DNA from: Macrothele yani
Lineage: Eukaryota > Arthropoda > Arachnida > Araneae > Macrothelidae
Assembly (NCBI GenBank): GCA_039090855.1
Contig: CM077005.1
Span: 76,876,607 to 76,940,606 of the forward strand
DNA: 64,000 nt
Direction of reading: 5' to 3'
Every line of letters begins with the position of its first letter. The stretch's first letter is position 1. This document shows, in pieces, positions 10,901 to 20,598 of this stretch. The notes under the pieces are model-generated. The model made no database searches. It worked only from the letters and a program-made list of their open reading frames with translations, and was not told where the DNA came from. The position numbers were made by a program, and so were the translations under genes.

Positions 10901-10936
10901 GTTGTGGAATCATTTTGGAGGGGTGAATATAAGTTT
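7936..10936 (-). mobile_element. RTE-clade LINE, apparently near full length
   Basis: A 3.0 kb non-LTR retrotransposon. Its 3' end at 7936 carries the simple TGATGATGATGA tail typical of RTE-type LINEs, only ~17 bases after the stop codon. Its 5' edge is set near 10936 because PLE-1 endonuclease coding resumes just beyond. It encodes one long ORF with endonuclease and reverse transcriptase. No clear target duplication was found. Confidence 0.85.
7953..10913 (-). CDS. RTE-type endonuclease-reverse transcriptase
   Basis: An uninterrupted frame of about 986 codons from the ATG at 10913 (MIPQLKSWPSVSG) to the TGA at 7953. The frame stays open up to 10976, but those extra codons are antisense PLE sequence, so 10913 or a later Met is the likelier start. 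Order of domains: an APE-type endonuclease with LATYNGRSL, GLSEVRRKG, TYAPTTSH, MGDFNAKIG, SEIDFIM and GSDHRLV, covering the expected catalytic Asn, Glu, Asp and His residues; then the reverse transcriptase with NYTPISLLS, AGFRSGYSTIDHI, AFIDYEKAFDSV, RQGDTITPKLF and LRFADDVVIF, including the FADD active site; then a C-terminal region ending ETFVQQWIDNG. No stop or frameshift was found, so this copy may be young and possibly functional. Confidence 0.9.
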   Translation of the reverse strand: MIPQLKSWPSVSGSWNVPGQGSGQCDMKAEGAKNPQRTGLGCHLMLTLATYNGRSLSSDSRLLELEEELQRIKWDIVGLSEVRRKGEDLIELKSGHLFYYRGTDTGRTSGVGFIINKKLKDKVVEVESSSDRAARLVIQLSKRYQAQIIQTYAPTTSHPEEEIEEFYEEICHLNNKGKQHLKIIMGDFNAKIGQRQQNETSVGKFGHGNRNQRGNTLVEFAEAEGFFILNSFFKKKPHRKWTWRHPNGTTSEIDFIMCNKKFVIEDCSVLNKFNTGSDHRLVRCKMHLNTKLERGKLIGQTKSIDITNLKKHHNTFKLELKNRFSALEGLRSEEVDISEVNRKVTKALIETATKLAGSKNKLHVNKLSGKTKLLMQKRREMRTTKEGVTSKVEYIELRKTVRKSITEDVRKFNCELVRKAIENNQSLKIAKGHLSKGRKQIMALRKEDGSVTRNRGEILTRVKDFYSKLYERDDICTPDIMKDTSTRVPPVLPAEVAHAIKNMKRGKAPGEDGITVDIIQEASGEIETVLAQIFTRCLNEGKIPEDWNTATMILLHKKVDIEDLGNYTPISLLSVVYKIFTKVLSHRLKVTLDMAQPREQAGFRSGYSTIDHIHVLRELIERAREYELPLCMAFIDYEKAFDSVKPSAVTMALKTCGIEDAYINIINNIYENASAKIRLFENTTHVKIRKGVRQGDTITPKLFNATLEGVFQSLSWENKGIKINGDYLTHLRFADDVVIFATTPSELQSMIQELADKSKEVGLKMNFQKTKVMFNAFTRNEDLSIDGEKLEITDTYVYLGQQISSEGHIDEEINRRAKLAWRAFGRNSIIFKSNMPLCLKRKVFDQCILPVLTYGAETWTLTKRDIQRLQTTQRSMERCMLGVTRRDKKRNSWIRKMTRVEDIMIRVKSLKWQWAGHTARRTDHRWTAEILDWIPRDRKRPRRRPHGRWVDEIRKYAGVTWRRLAQDRPLWRKLGETFVQQWIDNG

Positions 10937-11010
10937 TTATATTATACAAACCGATGTTGTAATGAGGAACTACCAATGGTCATACGACCTCCTTTGAGGA
11001 AATTAATGAC
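10937..11010 (+). pseudogene. PLE-1 endonuclease, C-terminal remainder after the LINE
   Basis: The frame LYYTNRCCNEELPMVIRPPL lines up with the tail of the endonuclease at 61.1 kb (CKARNKCCNDYIPCDLLP), matching at N-x-CCN. It marks the far side of the RTE insertion and shows that the LINE went into an existing PLE. Confidence 0.6.
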
Positions 11011-11289
11011 TCATTTTGATATTCGTAATAGTCATCTAGAATGCAACCCACCTTCCCCATTATTGTTCCTTGGATCCATAGTCATCCATGAACAAAATAC
11101 AATCTATGACAACATAGCCGCTCCTTAATTGTGGCTACCAAATAAGATATTTTCGGTGTCTACATGTTGAATAACTCACAACACTTGAAATACTTGTTTT
11201 CCAATTACACCCCCTGGGTGACGGAACTACTAATACGTCACTGATTACATATGTATAAGGGTATACCCACCTCTTGGGAACTTTTGCAG

Positions 11290-11345
11290 TGCTTACTTGA
11301 TGATGAGTGGGTGGCCCGTGCGAAAGATCTTATAGATATTTTAAC
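11290..11345 (+). ncRNA. Hammerhead-ribozyme-like motif of PLE-1
   Basis: The core reads UUGAUGA (11297-11303; consensus CUGANGA with C3 replaced), an unpaired U, then a stem from GAGUGGG closing with CCCGUGC, then GAAA (11322-11325), then a tiny stem III AG-AU-CU, then U. The same layout (extra U, GGG/CCC stem, GAAA, AGNNCU) occurs at 60.4 and 61.3 kb. It lies ~300 bases downstream of the PLE-1 endonuclease end, on the same strand. Stem I does not pair well and the C3 change would hurt cleavage, so this is at best a decayed ribozyme. Confidence 0.4.
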
Positions 11346-11465
11346 CTTTTATCATATAGATATTTTAGGATACAGTATAATATTTGTGAAGTTGAAGGAT
11401 TTTAATCTTGTGTTTTTTCTATCGTGCTCAGACAGCATTTGAAAAATTTAGGAATAAAAAAATCA

Positions 11466-11513
11466 CAAGAAGGTCAAAGTCTATAGCATAGGCTGTACCT
11501 GCGGACTAAGCTA
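11466..11513 (+). pseudogene. PLE-2 GIY-YIG endonuclease, 5' side of a Tc1 insertion
   Basis: The frame NHKKVKVYSIGCTCGLSY runs into the left end of Tc1-D and continues on the other side (12929 on). 'VYSIG' is the GIY-like strand and 'LSY' is the first part of the YIG strand. The Cys pair CTC is the usual Cys-x-C-G part of PLE endonucleases. A frame change lies just upstream, so this was already, or later became, a pseudogene. Confidence 0.7.
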
Positions 11514-12928
11514 CACTGCTGGCCACCCAAAATGCAACACCAAGAAGGACACAAGATAGCAAAGCCAGATTTACTGGACACATAACAACAGATACAAAGA
11601 TGAAACGATTGAGCTTACAGGCCCGTGCTACTTGCGGAACACGCAGACACCAATAGTTCGTGTGGCCCCCATGGCTGGCAATAACGGCCGCTACACGCCG
11701 CATCATCAATCGAAAGAGGCTTTGGATGTGGGCTTGGGGTATGTCAGTCCAGGCTGCTTCCACACGTTGCCCCAGATCATCAGGCGTAGCGCCGCGTGTG
11801 GTGCTTGCCGGGTCATTCGGTTGCCGATCAGCGACCATACGTGTTCGATGGGCGACATATCGAGAGAACAGGCGGACCACGGCAGCAGTGACACCTGGTG
11901 GGCCGTGAAGAATTATTGCACGATGCGTGTCACGTGCGGGCGCGCGTTGTCCTGTTGAAAAGTGGCCGCTGGCAGGTCCTCTAGGTAAGAGAGGTTACAG
12001 GCTCCAAAACGTCGGAGATGTAGCGATGGCTGTTGAGTGTACCGGCGATGCGTACCAGAGGGGTGCGGGTGTCATATCTAATTGCGCCCCAAACCATAAC
12101 GCCAGGTGACGGACCGGTATGGCGATGCATAATGCAGGCGCCATACAGTCTATCGCCGCGGTGCCGCCACACGCGGATCCGACCATCGTGGTGTTGCAAG
12201 CAGAAGCGGGATTCGTCGGAGAAGACAATGTCGTGCCATTCTGTAGTCCAGGAGCGGTGTTCAACGGCCCACTGCTGTCGCACTCGCCGGTGGTGTAACG
12301 TCAATGGTAATCGGAGCAAAGGGCGCCGTACGACAAGTCCCCGCTCCTGCAGACGACGTCGAATGGTACGTGCTGACACAGGTTGTTGCGCAACACACCT
12401 TAGTTCCTGCGCTAACGTTCGTGATGTGGCGGTGCGAGCCGTCAATGCCCGCCACACAACACGTCGGTCCTCTCGTTCGGTGGTGTGCCGCAGCTGCGGC
12501 AATCGATCACGTCGGTCCGTCTGTCCGTCCCTTCTGCAGCCGCCGAATCCATACTCGCCTCACTGTGGCTGGATGTCGTCCCACACGGCCGCCGATGTCT
12601 TGCTACGTTAAACCGCTGTCGCAATAAGCCACTATTCGTCCTCTGTCGAACTCCGAAACGTGCGGGAATGACTGCCCTATTCTGCGACGAGACATCAGGA
12701 AGCTTCCCACGCACAGGGCCGGCAGCACAACACACTTCCACTACTTACACCCCGCCTTCTTTGCACTGTTCTTATAGTGCTTCTCGGTGGCGTGCCGGGG
12801 GCACATGATTTGAATATGCCCTGCAATGCTAATCGTTTGCATGTCCTCTCGCTGGCGACGCATGCTGCGAATTTCAGGCCAATCGGATGCTTCCTCCTTG
12901 ATGTTGCATTTTTGGGTGGCCAGCAGTG
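11514..12928 (-). mobile_element. Tc1-like element D, full length, inserted in PLE-2
   Basis: A 1.4 kb element with terminal inverted repeats CACTGCTGGCCACCCAAAA at the left and its near-exact complement at the right (TTTTTGGGTGGCCAGCAGTG). TA flanks both ends (11512-11513 and 12929-12930). GC content is visibly higher than in the flanks. Removing the element and one TA restores an open PLE endonuclease frame. Confidence 0.92.
11560..12700 (-). pseudogene. Tc1-like transposase of element D, frameshifted
   Basis: Pieces in order on the minus strand: an N-terminal HTH frame (FDRGRIVAY, then VGRHPATVRRVW) near 12600-12690; a 173-codon frame from 12502 holding RTATSRTLAQELR and IVFSDESRFCLQHHDGRIRVW with the first catalytic Asp intact, running to 11981; FQQDNARPHVTRIVQ near 11950 with the second Asp intact, followed by a stop; and DMSPIEHVWSLIG near 11840 with the Glu. 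The acidic triad is complete but spread over three frames, so the gene is dead through small indels and a stop. Confidence 0.85.
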
Positions 12929-13040
12929 TATATAGGGGTAACACGGAGAAGTGTAAAAGTCCTTACGGAGGAACACAAAGCAGCTATTGGAAACAAGACA
13001 GGTTAGACAGACACGTACAAACAAGTTAACACTCCATAGA
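12929..13040 (+). pseudogene. PLE-2 GIY-YIG endonuclease, 3' side of the Tc1 insertion
   Basis: Reading from the TA at 12929 gives YIGVTRRSVKVLTEEHKAA, the second half of the GIY-YIG signature with the conserved Arg and the Glu-His pair, then IGNKTG and a stop. A weak continuation (RQLHIVKRSLEEGMEII frame, to about 13120) may be the C-terminal helix of the domain. The match of both halves at a single TA shows a clean Tc1 insertion into the Tyr-Ile-Gly codons. Confidence 0.7.
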
Positions 13041-13124
13041 ATAGGAGTCTATAAAAATAGTCATCCGCCAATTACACATAGTAAAGAGGAGTCTTGAAGA
13101 AGGTATGGAAATAATAAGAATAAG

Positions 13125-14470
13125 TACCACCTTAATGACAATTGCGGTTATCATTAAGAATGACAAAAACTACTCCATTTGCGTAGTCCTGACGATGAAC
13201 TAGGTTCTAGTTGGACAATTTGACCCCCAAATATATTAAAAAATTACCTCAATAAAACCTGTAATTAAAATTTTTTTTCATTCACTGTAGAACAATTTTG
13301 TTTGGCCATACCGCCCTCCGATATTTCTACCTGCATTTTCCCTGAAGGCAGGTCAATGCCAGCTTTTATGTAAGTCAAGATTCTAAATTTCAGGGGAATT
13401 TTGTAATGAGTGAAGTTACCCTATAAATATAACACATTCCTGGTAAAATTTATCATGGTGCTGGATGCTAGAGATTCAGTTTTTGTGAATATTGATATTC
13501 AAAAAGGGAATAGGGAATGAAAACTAGCTAAAATGAAGCTTGTGGTGTAATGTACGTACCAGTTCGCTTATTTGCTCGGTATTCTGCGCCTACAGTAACC
13601 CATTCCGCCGACCTTGTTAAATGGCTGATCATAACTGAATTATAATTTATTTGTAATCGCATTTACTGTTGGTTCTGCGATATTTGGAAGCAAACTGTGC
13701 CACTTAAAATGATGATTTCTAGTTGAAACAGGATTTATTCCATTTGTTGTAAAAATTCAAGCTCGCTTTGGAATGCACAAGACTAAAGCTGAGTGATCTT
13801 GAAACGACGACTTTGCAGCAATAAGAATTCGTGGGTTTCCCAACTTTCAAATCCTATTGAATATTTAATAAATTCACTTCTCTTTTAGACCGAATGGATG
13901 AGCGAAACTTTTTTCACTGCGAATGATACTCTCATTCCTGAATATTCCGTACACCCAGAATGTAGAGATCTATAATTATCCTCGAAGAAAGAAAACCTCT
14001 CTTCAGCATGAGTTTGGGTATAAAAACCACCGAGAGAGAAATTGGAAATTCTTTGCTCCTCACGAGAGCGCGTTGAGGCACTTCAAAATTTAAACAGGCT
14101 CCTTTAAGTCAACGCTCGCGATGTTGAAAATGCTATCCATCGAGCTTTGAGCATTTCTTCTATGATTAGTTTTCTGAAAAAAGCTGAAAAAATTTTGCAT
14201 AGTGAAAGCCACCTCTCTAAGAAAGGATCAGAAGTATCGATCTTGAATGACTCTTTCAAGTAAAAAAAGAGCGAGAGAGAGAAAAAAAATAAAAAAACGA
14301 AAAATTCTTCTGGTAAAAAAGGAACGAAAACTCCTAGAAAGCATCATGAGAGGAGATAATTGCATTTTTGGAGTCAGGTAATCGGAGCAAATGGGATGCC
14401 ATCAGTCGTACCCCTAGAGCAATGGAGAATCAGCTCTTGGGCATTCCTGGATACCGGTGCAACTCGCGCG
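13125..14470. other. AT-rich, no gene recognised
   Basis: No coding frame, TIR or tRNA-like head recognised. A purine-rich low-complexity run (AAAAAAAGAGCGAGAGAGAG type) lies at about 14262-14310. Confidence 0.5.
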
Positions 14471-14474
14471 CTCG

Positions 14475-14570
14475 CACACACAGACGCACACAGCCACATA
14501 CATAGACACATGAACGAGCGTGCACACACAGACGCACACAGCCACATACATAGACACATGAACGAGCGTG
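14475..14570. repeat. 48-bp tandem duplication, CA-rich
   Basis: Two copies of a 48-bp unit (CAGACGCACACAGCCACATA then CATAGACACATGAACGAGCG), followed by a further CACACACACG run to ~14590. The copies look identical. The open frames across it are low-complexity and not genes. Confidence 0.85.
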
Positions 14571-14599
14571 CACACACACGCACACACAGAGGGGCGCAT

Positions 14600-15535
14600 A
14601 CACACTTGTGGCACGTATCACAGAAGAAACCTTTTCTTTCTTCAGCCCCGGGGATTTCGACAGACTTTAACGAACTTTGATGCTTCGGGTCACCATGATT
14701 GCGTCGTCTCCCTGTCGTCAAGATTCTTTGCATTTTTAAACCTTTTTAGTTTCTCTGGGATATTCGAAGATACGAACAGACTTCACAGCGCAATCTGCTT
14801 AAAACTGTTTCATCCTGGAAGAAATTTGAAAATGACATCATGCGAAATTTATAACTCGTAAAGACTGCCTTCTGACTTAATATTTTTACTTCCGCTGCAT
14901 ACAATTATGTAGAGCTTATTGTTATTGTAATCTCCATGCATGCAACAATCGGTAAGGAGGTTATCTGCAGTTTAAGTGGTGTGATTTTTGTAGATGTAGA
15001 TAATTCCTCTGTAAAATCGTGTGATGGTAATGAAGTCGAGATTTTGTTTGTTAAGCATTCATACTTTACAAAAACAAATGCGATACCATTTGATCAGTGA
15101 TAGGGTAGGTAAAACTTTGCGTTGCAACAGTCAGAAGCGGCAAAAAAGTATTCAGAATGTAATATATAAAATAAGGGCTTTAAATGAGATTTCTAGAATT
15201 GCACTTTACGTAAACTCCCCTTAAAGCTTAAATCGTCACTGAAACTCCAACTTAGAGAATCAGCTTCACTTTGATACCCGGAGTATTTTCAGTCGTTCGT
15301 GTCGTTGCTGGAAATCTTAACTACACATGAACATATCTTTCAGTTCAATGACGACAGAAATATTTCTTGCTTAAATCAACTTCCTCTTTATTACTTATCT
15401 AAGCACGGTACTAGTTGATCACCAACAAGTCTTTCGTAACACAGAGCACGTTGAATAGAATTTATTCAACGATGTTTTACAACATGTGTGACACTTAACA
15501 CTCTTCGAATACAATCTGCTCATATCAACATTACC
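14600..15535. other. No gene recognised
   Basis: Ordinary AT-rich sequence; nothing supportable. Confidence 0.5.
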
Positions 15536-15537
15536 CG

Positions 15538-15559
15538 TACTCATACAAGAACTGTTCTT

Positions 15560-15608
<49 letters not shown>

Positions 15609-15672
15609 TCATACAAGAACTGCTCTTTCTCTCTCTATATATATATGTATATATATCTTTCTCTCTCTCTTC
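15538..15672. repeat. Duplicated (CT)n(TA)n microsatellite block
   Basis: The phrase ACTCATACAAGAACTG plus a CTCTCT run plus a TATATA run occurs twice, ~68 bases apart, with a final CTCTCT run. The structure suggests unequal duplication of a compound microsatellite. Confidence 0.85.
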
Positions 15673-15780
15673 TTGTTGCAAAGTGGATAAGGATCTTACC
15701 ATCAAGCAAACTTGTCTGCGGTGGCTACAAAAGAGGGGAATAAATATATCTTTAGCCGTTTTAGAACTTTAGCAAGATAT

Positions 15781-17274
15781 CCCAGCAAAAACAGTCTTGC
15801 TGGGCCAGCACTGCCAGTGATGGCCCAGCACCATTCTGCCGCTGCCGAACCGTCAATAAAATGTCCGGCCGGCCAACAGAAGGGCCAGCAGTTCATGCCA
15901 ACAGCTGGCCAACAGTTGGCACCCCATCAGTTGTCATATGCCACAACAGGGCCGTCAGTCCTCCATCACAGGCAATAGCTGCCACAAGTGGCCCTTCAGC
16001 GGCCCTGCAAGCACGTGCCAGAAATGATGGCTAGCCTAATGTGGTCCGCTAGTTTGCCGGTAGTGGCGCCGGCAACCACGTGACGTAATTGGTGGCTTGC
16101 AGAATCTTGTCCGCCAATTTCCCAGCGGTAGCCATAAAATAAAAAATTAAGGATAACCGCAGTTCCTCAAAGCTATGGCACGCACGCACGTGTGCTTGAA
16201 GCTGTCTGTTTCGTGCGGAATATGTAATCGAATGGTTCCCTTTTTCACTTTACAATATTGCGAGGTATTTTTCGTAAAAGTCGGTTTCATATAATTCATA
16301 AATTTATTTTTTCAACGTAACGATAGTTTAGTTTTTTTTTTTTTTTTACCTTAAGGATACTTCACTCATTTTCAAGGAGTGTACGTACTTAGAGTCGCTT
16401 TCCATAGTTGTGTACTGTCCTTGTCGTCTTGGCAGGAGATTGTCGAATTAATATATATTTACCCGGGTTCATGTCACATTCTGTTACATTTTTAACTTTG
16501 TATCTTCCTTTCCGTTGTCCGAAGCTACATTTGTTTTAAAGAGGAAAGATATTTTATTTTACTTCTCGTTATTTTTAGAAGCGAATTCCTCCCAGTCTTG
16601 TGTCCAACCCATGGATGAGTACATTATATCCACATAGCGTTGGGTTTTTTTTTTTTTTTTTTGGTTTTTTTTTCAAATAATTAATAAATTTTGTACGCGT
16701 ATAATTCTTTTATTTTTACAACAAACGTTTTTTTAACGGTTTTCCAGGACATTTGTTCCAAGCGGTTTCAATTTTTTTCTTGTTATTCACCCACTCCATT
16801 CCATGAATTGTTATTCATGGGAATGGAGTGGGTGTATTTCATGTTTGTAATCTTGTATTTCATGTCTTAATCTGATATCTTCGTCGACGTGGAATTTCTG
16901 TAGAAAATTAATTCGCCTCTCTACATATGGACTTTTTTTCTTAACAACAACTAAACTAGCACGATAGCGAAAGTGTCGTATTCAACTAACTGGTACCATG
17001 AGAGACACAGCAAGCGCTGCTTCTGCGCATGCGCAGTCCCGTTGCTTCCACCCGCTGTTGGGGTTGCATTGGTTGCCAGCAACGGGCCACTAGTGGCACT
17101 TGCTTGGAGGCCCACAATTCACGGCGATGCTGCAGGGCCATCAATGGCTCGCCAACTAATAGCGCTGCCACCAACGGACCGCTACCGGACCGTGAGTGGC
17201 AGATTTCAGCCAGCAGTGACCCATCACTGCCAGCTGGTGGCCAGCAGTTTCCCAGCAATTGTGCTTTATCTGGG
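15781..17274. mobile_element. GCA element, copy 1 (non-autonomous TIR transposon)
   Basis: A ~1.5 kb non-coding element. End A begins CCCAGCAAAAACAGTCTTGC; end B, read inward from the right, begins CCCAGATAAAGCACAATTGC. Both subterminal zones are packed with GGCCAGCA / TGCTGGCC words. The middle is AT-rich. Flanks are ATAT and ATCT, an imperfect 4-bp duplication. Three more copies lie at 17398, 44826 and 50315. Copy 1 lacks the internal tRNA-like block of the others and carries a snap-back hairpin at 16788-16834. No transposase motif was found. Its superfamily is not known to me. Confidence 0.8.
16788..16834. repeat. Snap-back hairpin in GCA copy 1
   Basis: CACCCACTCCATTCCATGAA is followed, after a 4-base loop, by its reverse complement with one extra base. 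Sister copy 3 (near 45270-45290) has only one arm, so the second arm was added in this copy. Confidence 0.85.
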
Positions 17275-17820
17275 ATCTCCTAAAGTTGAAAGACAAATTC
17301 CTCAAACATCGCTTATGTTCAAAATAGAAATCAGTCATGCTATGGGTACTGCGATCGGCTTCAAGTTAGCAAAACGATGTATCCTGGTACTGTTACACCT
17401 AGCAACAGTAAAAGTGTTGGGAAACTGCTGGCCGGCAGCTGGCAGTGATGGGTCATTGCTGGCTGCAATCTGCCGCTCGAGGCACGGTAACGGTCCGTTG
17501 GTGGCAGCGCCATCAGTTGGCAGCCATTGATGACCCAGCAGCATCGCCGTGAATTGTGGGCCACCAAGCAAGTCCCACTAGTGGCCCGTAGCTGGCAACC
17601 GATGCAACCCCAACATCAGGTGGAAGTAACGACCCTGCGCGCTGAAGCAACACCTGCTGTGTTTCTCGTGGTACCAGTTACTTGAAAACGACGTTATCGA
17701 AATCGTGTTATTTTTGTGGATGTTAAGAAAAAAAGCCGTATGTAGAGAGGCAAATTAATTTCCTAATGGAATGCCACGTCGACGAATATTACTGTCGTAT
17801 AATAAATATATAAATAACTA

Positions 17821-19342
17821 CACTGGCCTGCAAAAATTAAGGACGAGACGAATTTTCGGATGTAACGTCGTGCAGAAGTGCTCCACTTCGACTCAAATCA
17901 TACCATAAGATCCCCAAGATGTAAGAATATGGGACAAGTGAGGAAAATTGTCCAAACAAGGAATCAAAAGGATACAAAGGCACTTTATTGAAAAGGTAGC
18001 TTCGAGCACAGCTGGACAGAAGGCAGAAACGTCCATGTGACAGGCGGCTGCCAAGAAAAATCCAGTCTTTAGTAGGGGATATGATCACCCCTGACTGCGT
18101 TGAAGGATTTATAACGTCTGTCCATGCTGAGGACGAGGTTGTCAAGGAGCTGTTAAGGTATCGCGGCCCATTCCTCTTGTAGCGGCAATCGCAGCTGCGG
18201 AATCATAGCTGGCGGCTGGTGACGTGCTGCCAAGCGTCCCCCGAGAATGTCCCACACGTGCTCGATTGGAATTAGGTCCGGGGACCTTGCGGGCCAGTCC
18301 ATGCATTAAATATATTCACTCTCCAACAGCTCTGCGACAGCCACTGTACGATGAGGTGTAGCGTTGTCTTGCATGAAGAGGACCTCAGGACCCACAGCAC
18401 CTCTAAACAAACGCACGTAAGGCAGAAGAACCTCGGTAAAATAGCGGACACCAGTGACTGAACCTTCTTGGAAGATGTGGAGGTCAGTACGGCTACCAAG
18501 CATGATACCGCCACAAACGAGAACTCCGCCACCTCCAAACCGGTCCCTTTAGAGGATGTTGGAGGTGTCATTGCGTGTTCCCTGCTATCTCCAGATGTGC
18601 ATACGTCCAGAATCGCTCGTCAGACTAAATCGGCTCTCATCCGTAAAGAGAACTCGACCCCATTGCTAATGTGTCCAGTTCTTGTGTTCCTGGCACCACG
18701 GAAACCGCCGTCTCCGATGAGCAGGCGTTAATGGCACACACCGTACTGGTCGTCGTGCAAATAGACCACTTTTGTGCAGCCTCCAGGCCACGGTAAAACG
18801 CGATAACGGACGTCCAGTTGTCTGTTGCATGTGCCTTGCGATTTCTCCCGCTGTCTGCCGTCTGTTTCTTTTCGCATGTAGGACAATATACCCGTCGTCC
18901 GCCAACGTGGTTGCTCGTGGACGACCACCGCTAAACTCTCGGACAGCTGTTTCTGTCTTTTGAAATGCTCTCCAAGCTCGTGAAACGATGCTGTGAGTGA
19001 TCCCGAACTCCTCGGCCACACTAGTCATACTTCGACCTTCTTCCAACTTCCCAATGATGCAACCTCGGGTAAAGTCATCCAGATGCCGTCTCCTGGATTG
19101 CCTGTTGGCCATATCACACGGTGGCAGCAACTCGACGTCGTTCAAACTGATGTACACCATGCAATAGCTTTCACCGAACTGCTGAGCGTACACCGCCCGC
19201 GTTCTTTAAACCCTTCCGACACTCCCCTCCCCCCTCACGTCATGCTGCATATATGCGCATGCCCTACCGTACCGGACCCTAGTCTATCTCCTTAGCGGTC
19301 TTTCGGTTTCTCCTCTCCGTCCTTAATTTTTGCACTCCAGTG
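17821..19342 (-). mobile_element. Tc1-like element E, inserted in GCA copy 2
   Basis: TIRs CACTGGCCTGCAAAAATTAA (left) and the complement CACTGGAGTGCAAAAATTAA (right), each bordered by TA. Same family as element K at 35803-37590 (CACTGGTGTGCAAAAATTAA). Carries a broken minus-strand transposase. Confidence 0.9.
18060..19193 (-). pseudogene. Tc1-like transposase of element E
   Basis: N-terminal frame 19193-18666 contains MANRQSRRRHLDDFTRGC, the paired HTH region (TSVAEEFGITHSIVSRAW, GRPRAT) and ends EHKNWTH at a stop. The next codons give QWGRVLFTDESRFSL with the first Asp. Further frames give LFMQDNATPHRTVAV (second Asp, near 18360) and PIEHVWDILGGRLAARHQ near 18240 (Glu). Several stops and shifts separate them. 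It is closest to the plus-strand copy at 35926-37320. Confidence 0.85.
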
Positions 19343-20015
19343 TATTAATGAACTGTGAGAAATAGCCAATTACTCTCGTGTATTTATAGAAACTCATTTA
19401 GTACCAAAATTCATCCATACAAGAAATCGAGAATACAGACAGCCATGAAGTACACCCACTCCAGTCTCATGAATAAGAAGAAATAATTTCGGTGCAATCT
19501 TTCGTTTTAACATGCACTAAACCGCTTCGAACACAAGTCCTGGAAAAACATTAAAAGAACGTTATGTTGGGAAAAAAATAGGAATTATACGCGTACAAAA
19601 TGTATCAATCATTTGAAAGAAAAAAACGGCAACGCTATGTGGATATAATGTACTCATCCATGGGCTGAATAACGATACTGGGGGATTCGCTGCTGAAAAT
19701 AACGAGAAGTAAAATAAAATATTTTTCCTCTTTAAAACATATGTAATTTCGGACAGCGAAAAAGAAAGATACAACGTTAAAAATGTAACAGAATGGAACA
19801 TGAACAGGTAAATATGTTAATTAAACAATCGCCTTTCAAGCCCACAAGGGCAGCACAAAACTTTGGAAAACGCCTTTAAGTTGGTACACTCTTCGAAACT
19901 GAGTGAAATTCCCTTAACGTAAATAAAAACAATCGTTACGTCCAAAAAATAAATTTATGATTTATATGAAACTGACATTTATGAAAAATACCTCGCAATA
20001 TTGTAAAATTAAAAA

Positions 20016-20046
20016 CCGTCGCTTGAAGCTGAGCTTCAAGCGACGG
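20016..20046. repeat. Perfect palindrome in GCA copy 2
   Basis: CCGTCGCTTGAAGCT, a single G, then the exact reverse complement AGCTTCAAGCGACGG. The sister copies 3 and 4 have a single, non-palindromic sequence at this place. Confidence 0.9.
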
Positions 20047-20049
20047 ATC

Positions 20050-20150
20050 GTGCGTTGGAAATCAGTGTAGTCGACAGAGCGATCGTTTCGCATGCAGACT
20101 GTCATTGGTTCGTTTCCAGCCGGGTCCAACCGGGTGTGTTTAAAGACCTA
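20050..20150 (+). other. tRNA-like block in GCA copy 2
   Basis: Decayed version of the block seen in copies 3 and 4; GACAGAGCGATCG stands where GTTGGTAGAGCG is in copy 3, and the B-box-like GGTTCGTTTCC is intact. Confidence 0.5.
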
Positions 20151-20598
20151 TTAAGAAAAAATTTTCAGAGCCGTGTCCTCAAGCGAAAGTTTCGTAAGAG
20201 GGAAGAAGTAGTTGTGGCTTTGGGTAAAAGTTCAGTTGTCTTTTTTTTTTTTTATCGTTACTACTGAGAAATTGGCGAACATGGTTCGGCAAGCCATCAG
20301 TTACGTCACGTGATAGCCGGCTGCCACTGCCGGCAAACTAGCGAACCGCATTAGGCTAAGGGCCACTTGTGGCAGCTACTGCCTGTGATGGATAACTAAT
20401 GGCCCTGTTCTGCCATATGACTAATGATGGCGTGCCAACTGTTGGTCAGCTGCTGGCCTGAACTGCTTGCCGATGTGGTGGCCGCTGGGACATTTTACTG
20501 ACGGTTGGGCTGCGGCAACATAGTGCTGGGCCACTACTGGCACTGTTGGCTGCTAGTGCTGGCTTGAGTGCTGGCCCAGCAACACTGTTTTTGTTGGG

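Larger units (their letters stand above)
17398..20598. mobile_element. GCA element, copy 2, interrupted by a Tc1
   Basis: Inverted orientation relative to copy 1: end B (CCTAGCAACAGTAAAAGTGT) on the left, end A at the right (read inward CCCAACAAAAACAGTGTTGC). Without the Tc1 at 17821-19342 it is about 1.7 kb. The right flank starts TAGC and the left ends TACA, so the target duplication has decayed. Contains a tRNA-like block at about 20045-20150 next to a palindrome. The pair with copy 1 is separated by only ~120 bases. Confidence 0.8.

Noticed and set aside
12033..12611. 192-codon plus-strand ORF rich in Arg and Ser
   Set aside because: Antisense of the GC-rich Tc1-D transposase.
16973..17530. 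185-codon plus-strand ORF
   Set aside because: It runs from GCA copy 1 across the spacer into copy 2; the sequence is the TGGCCAGCA-rich non-coding end, and equal-length frames exist on the other strand.
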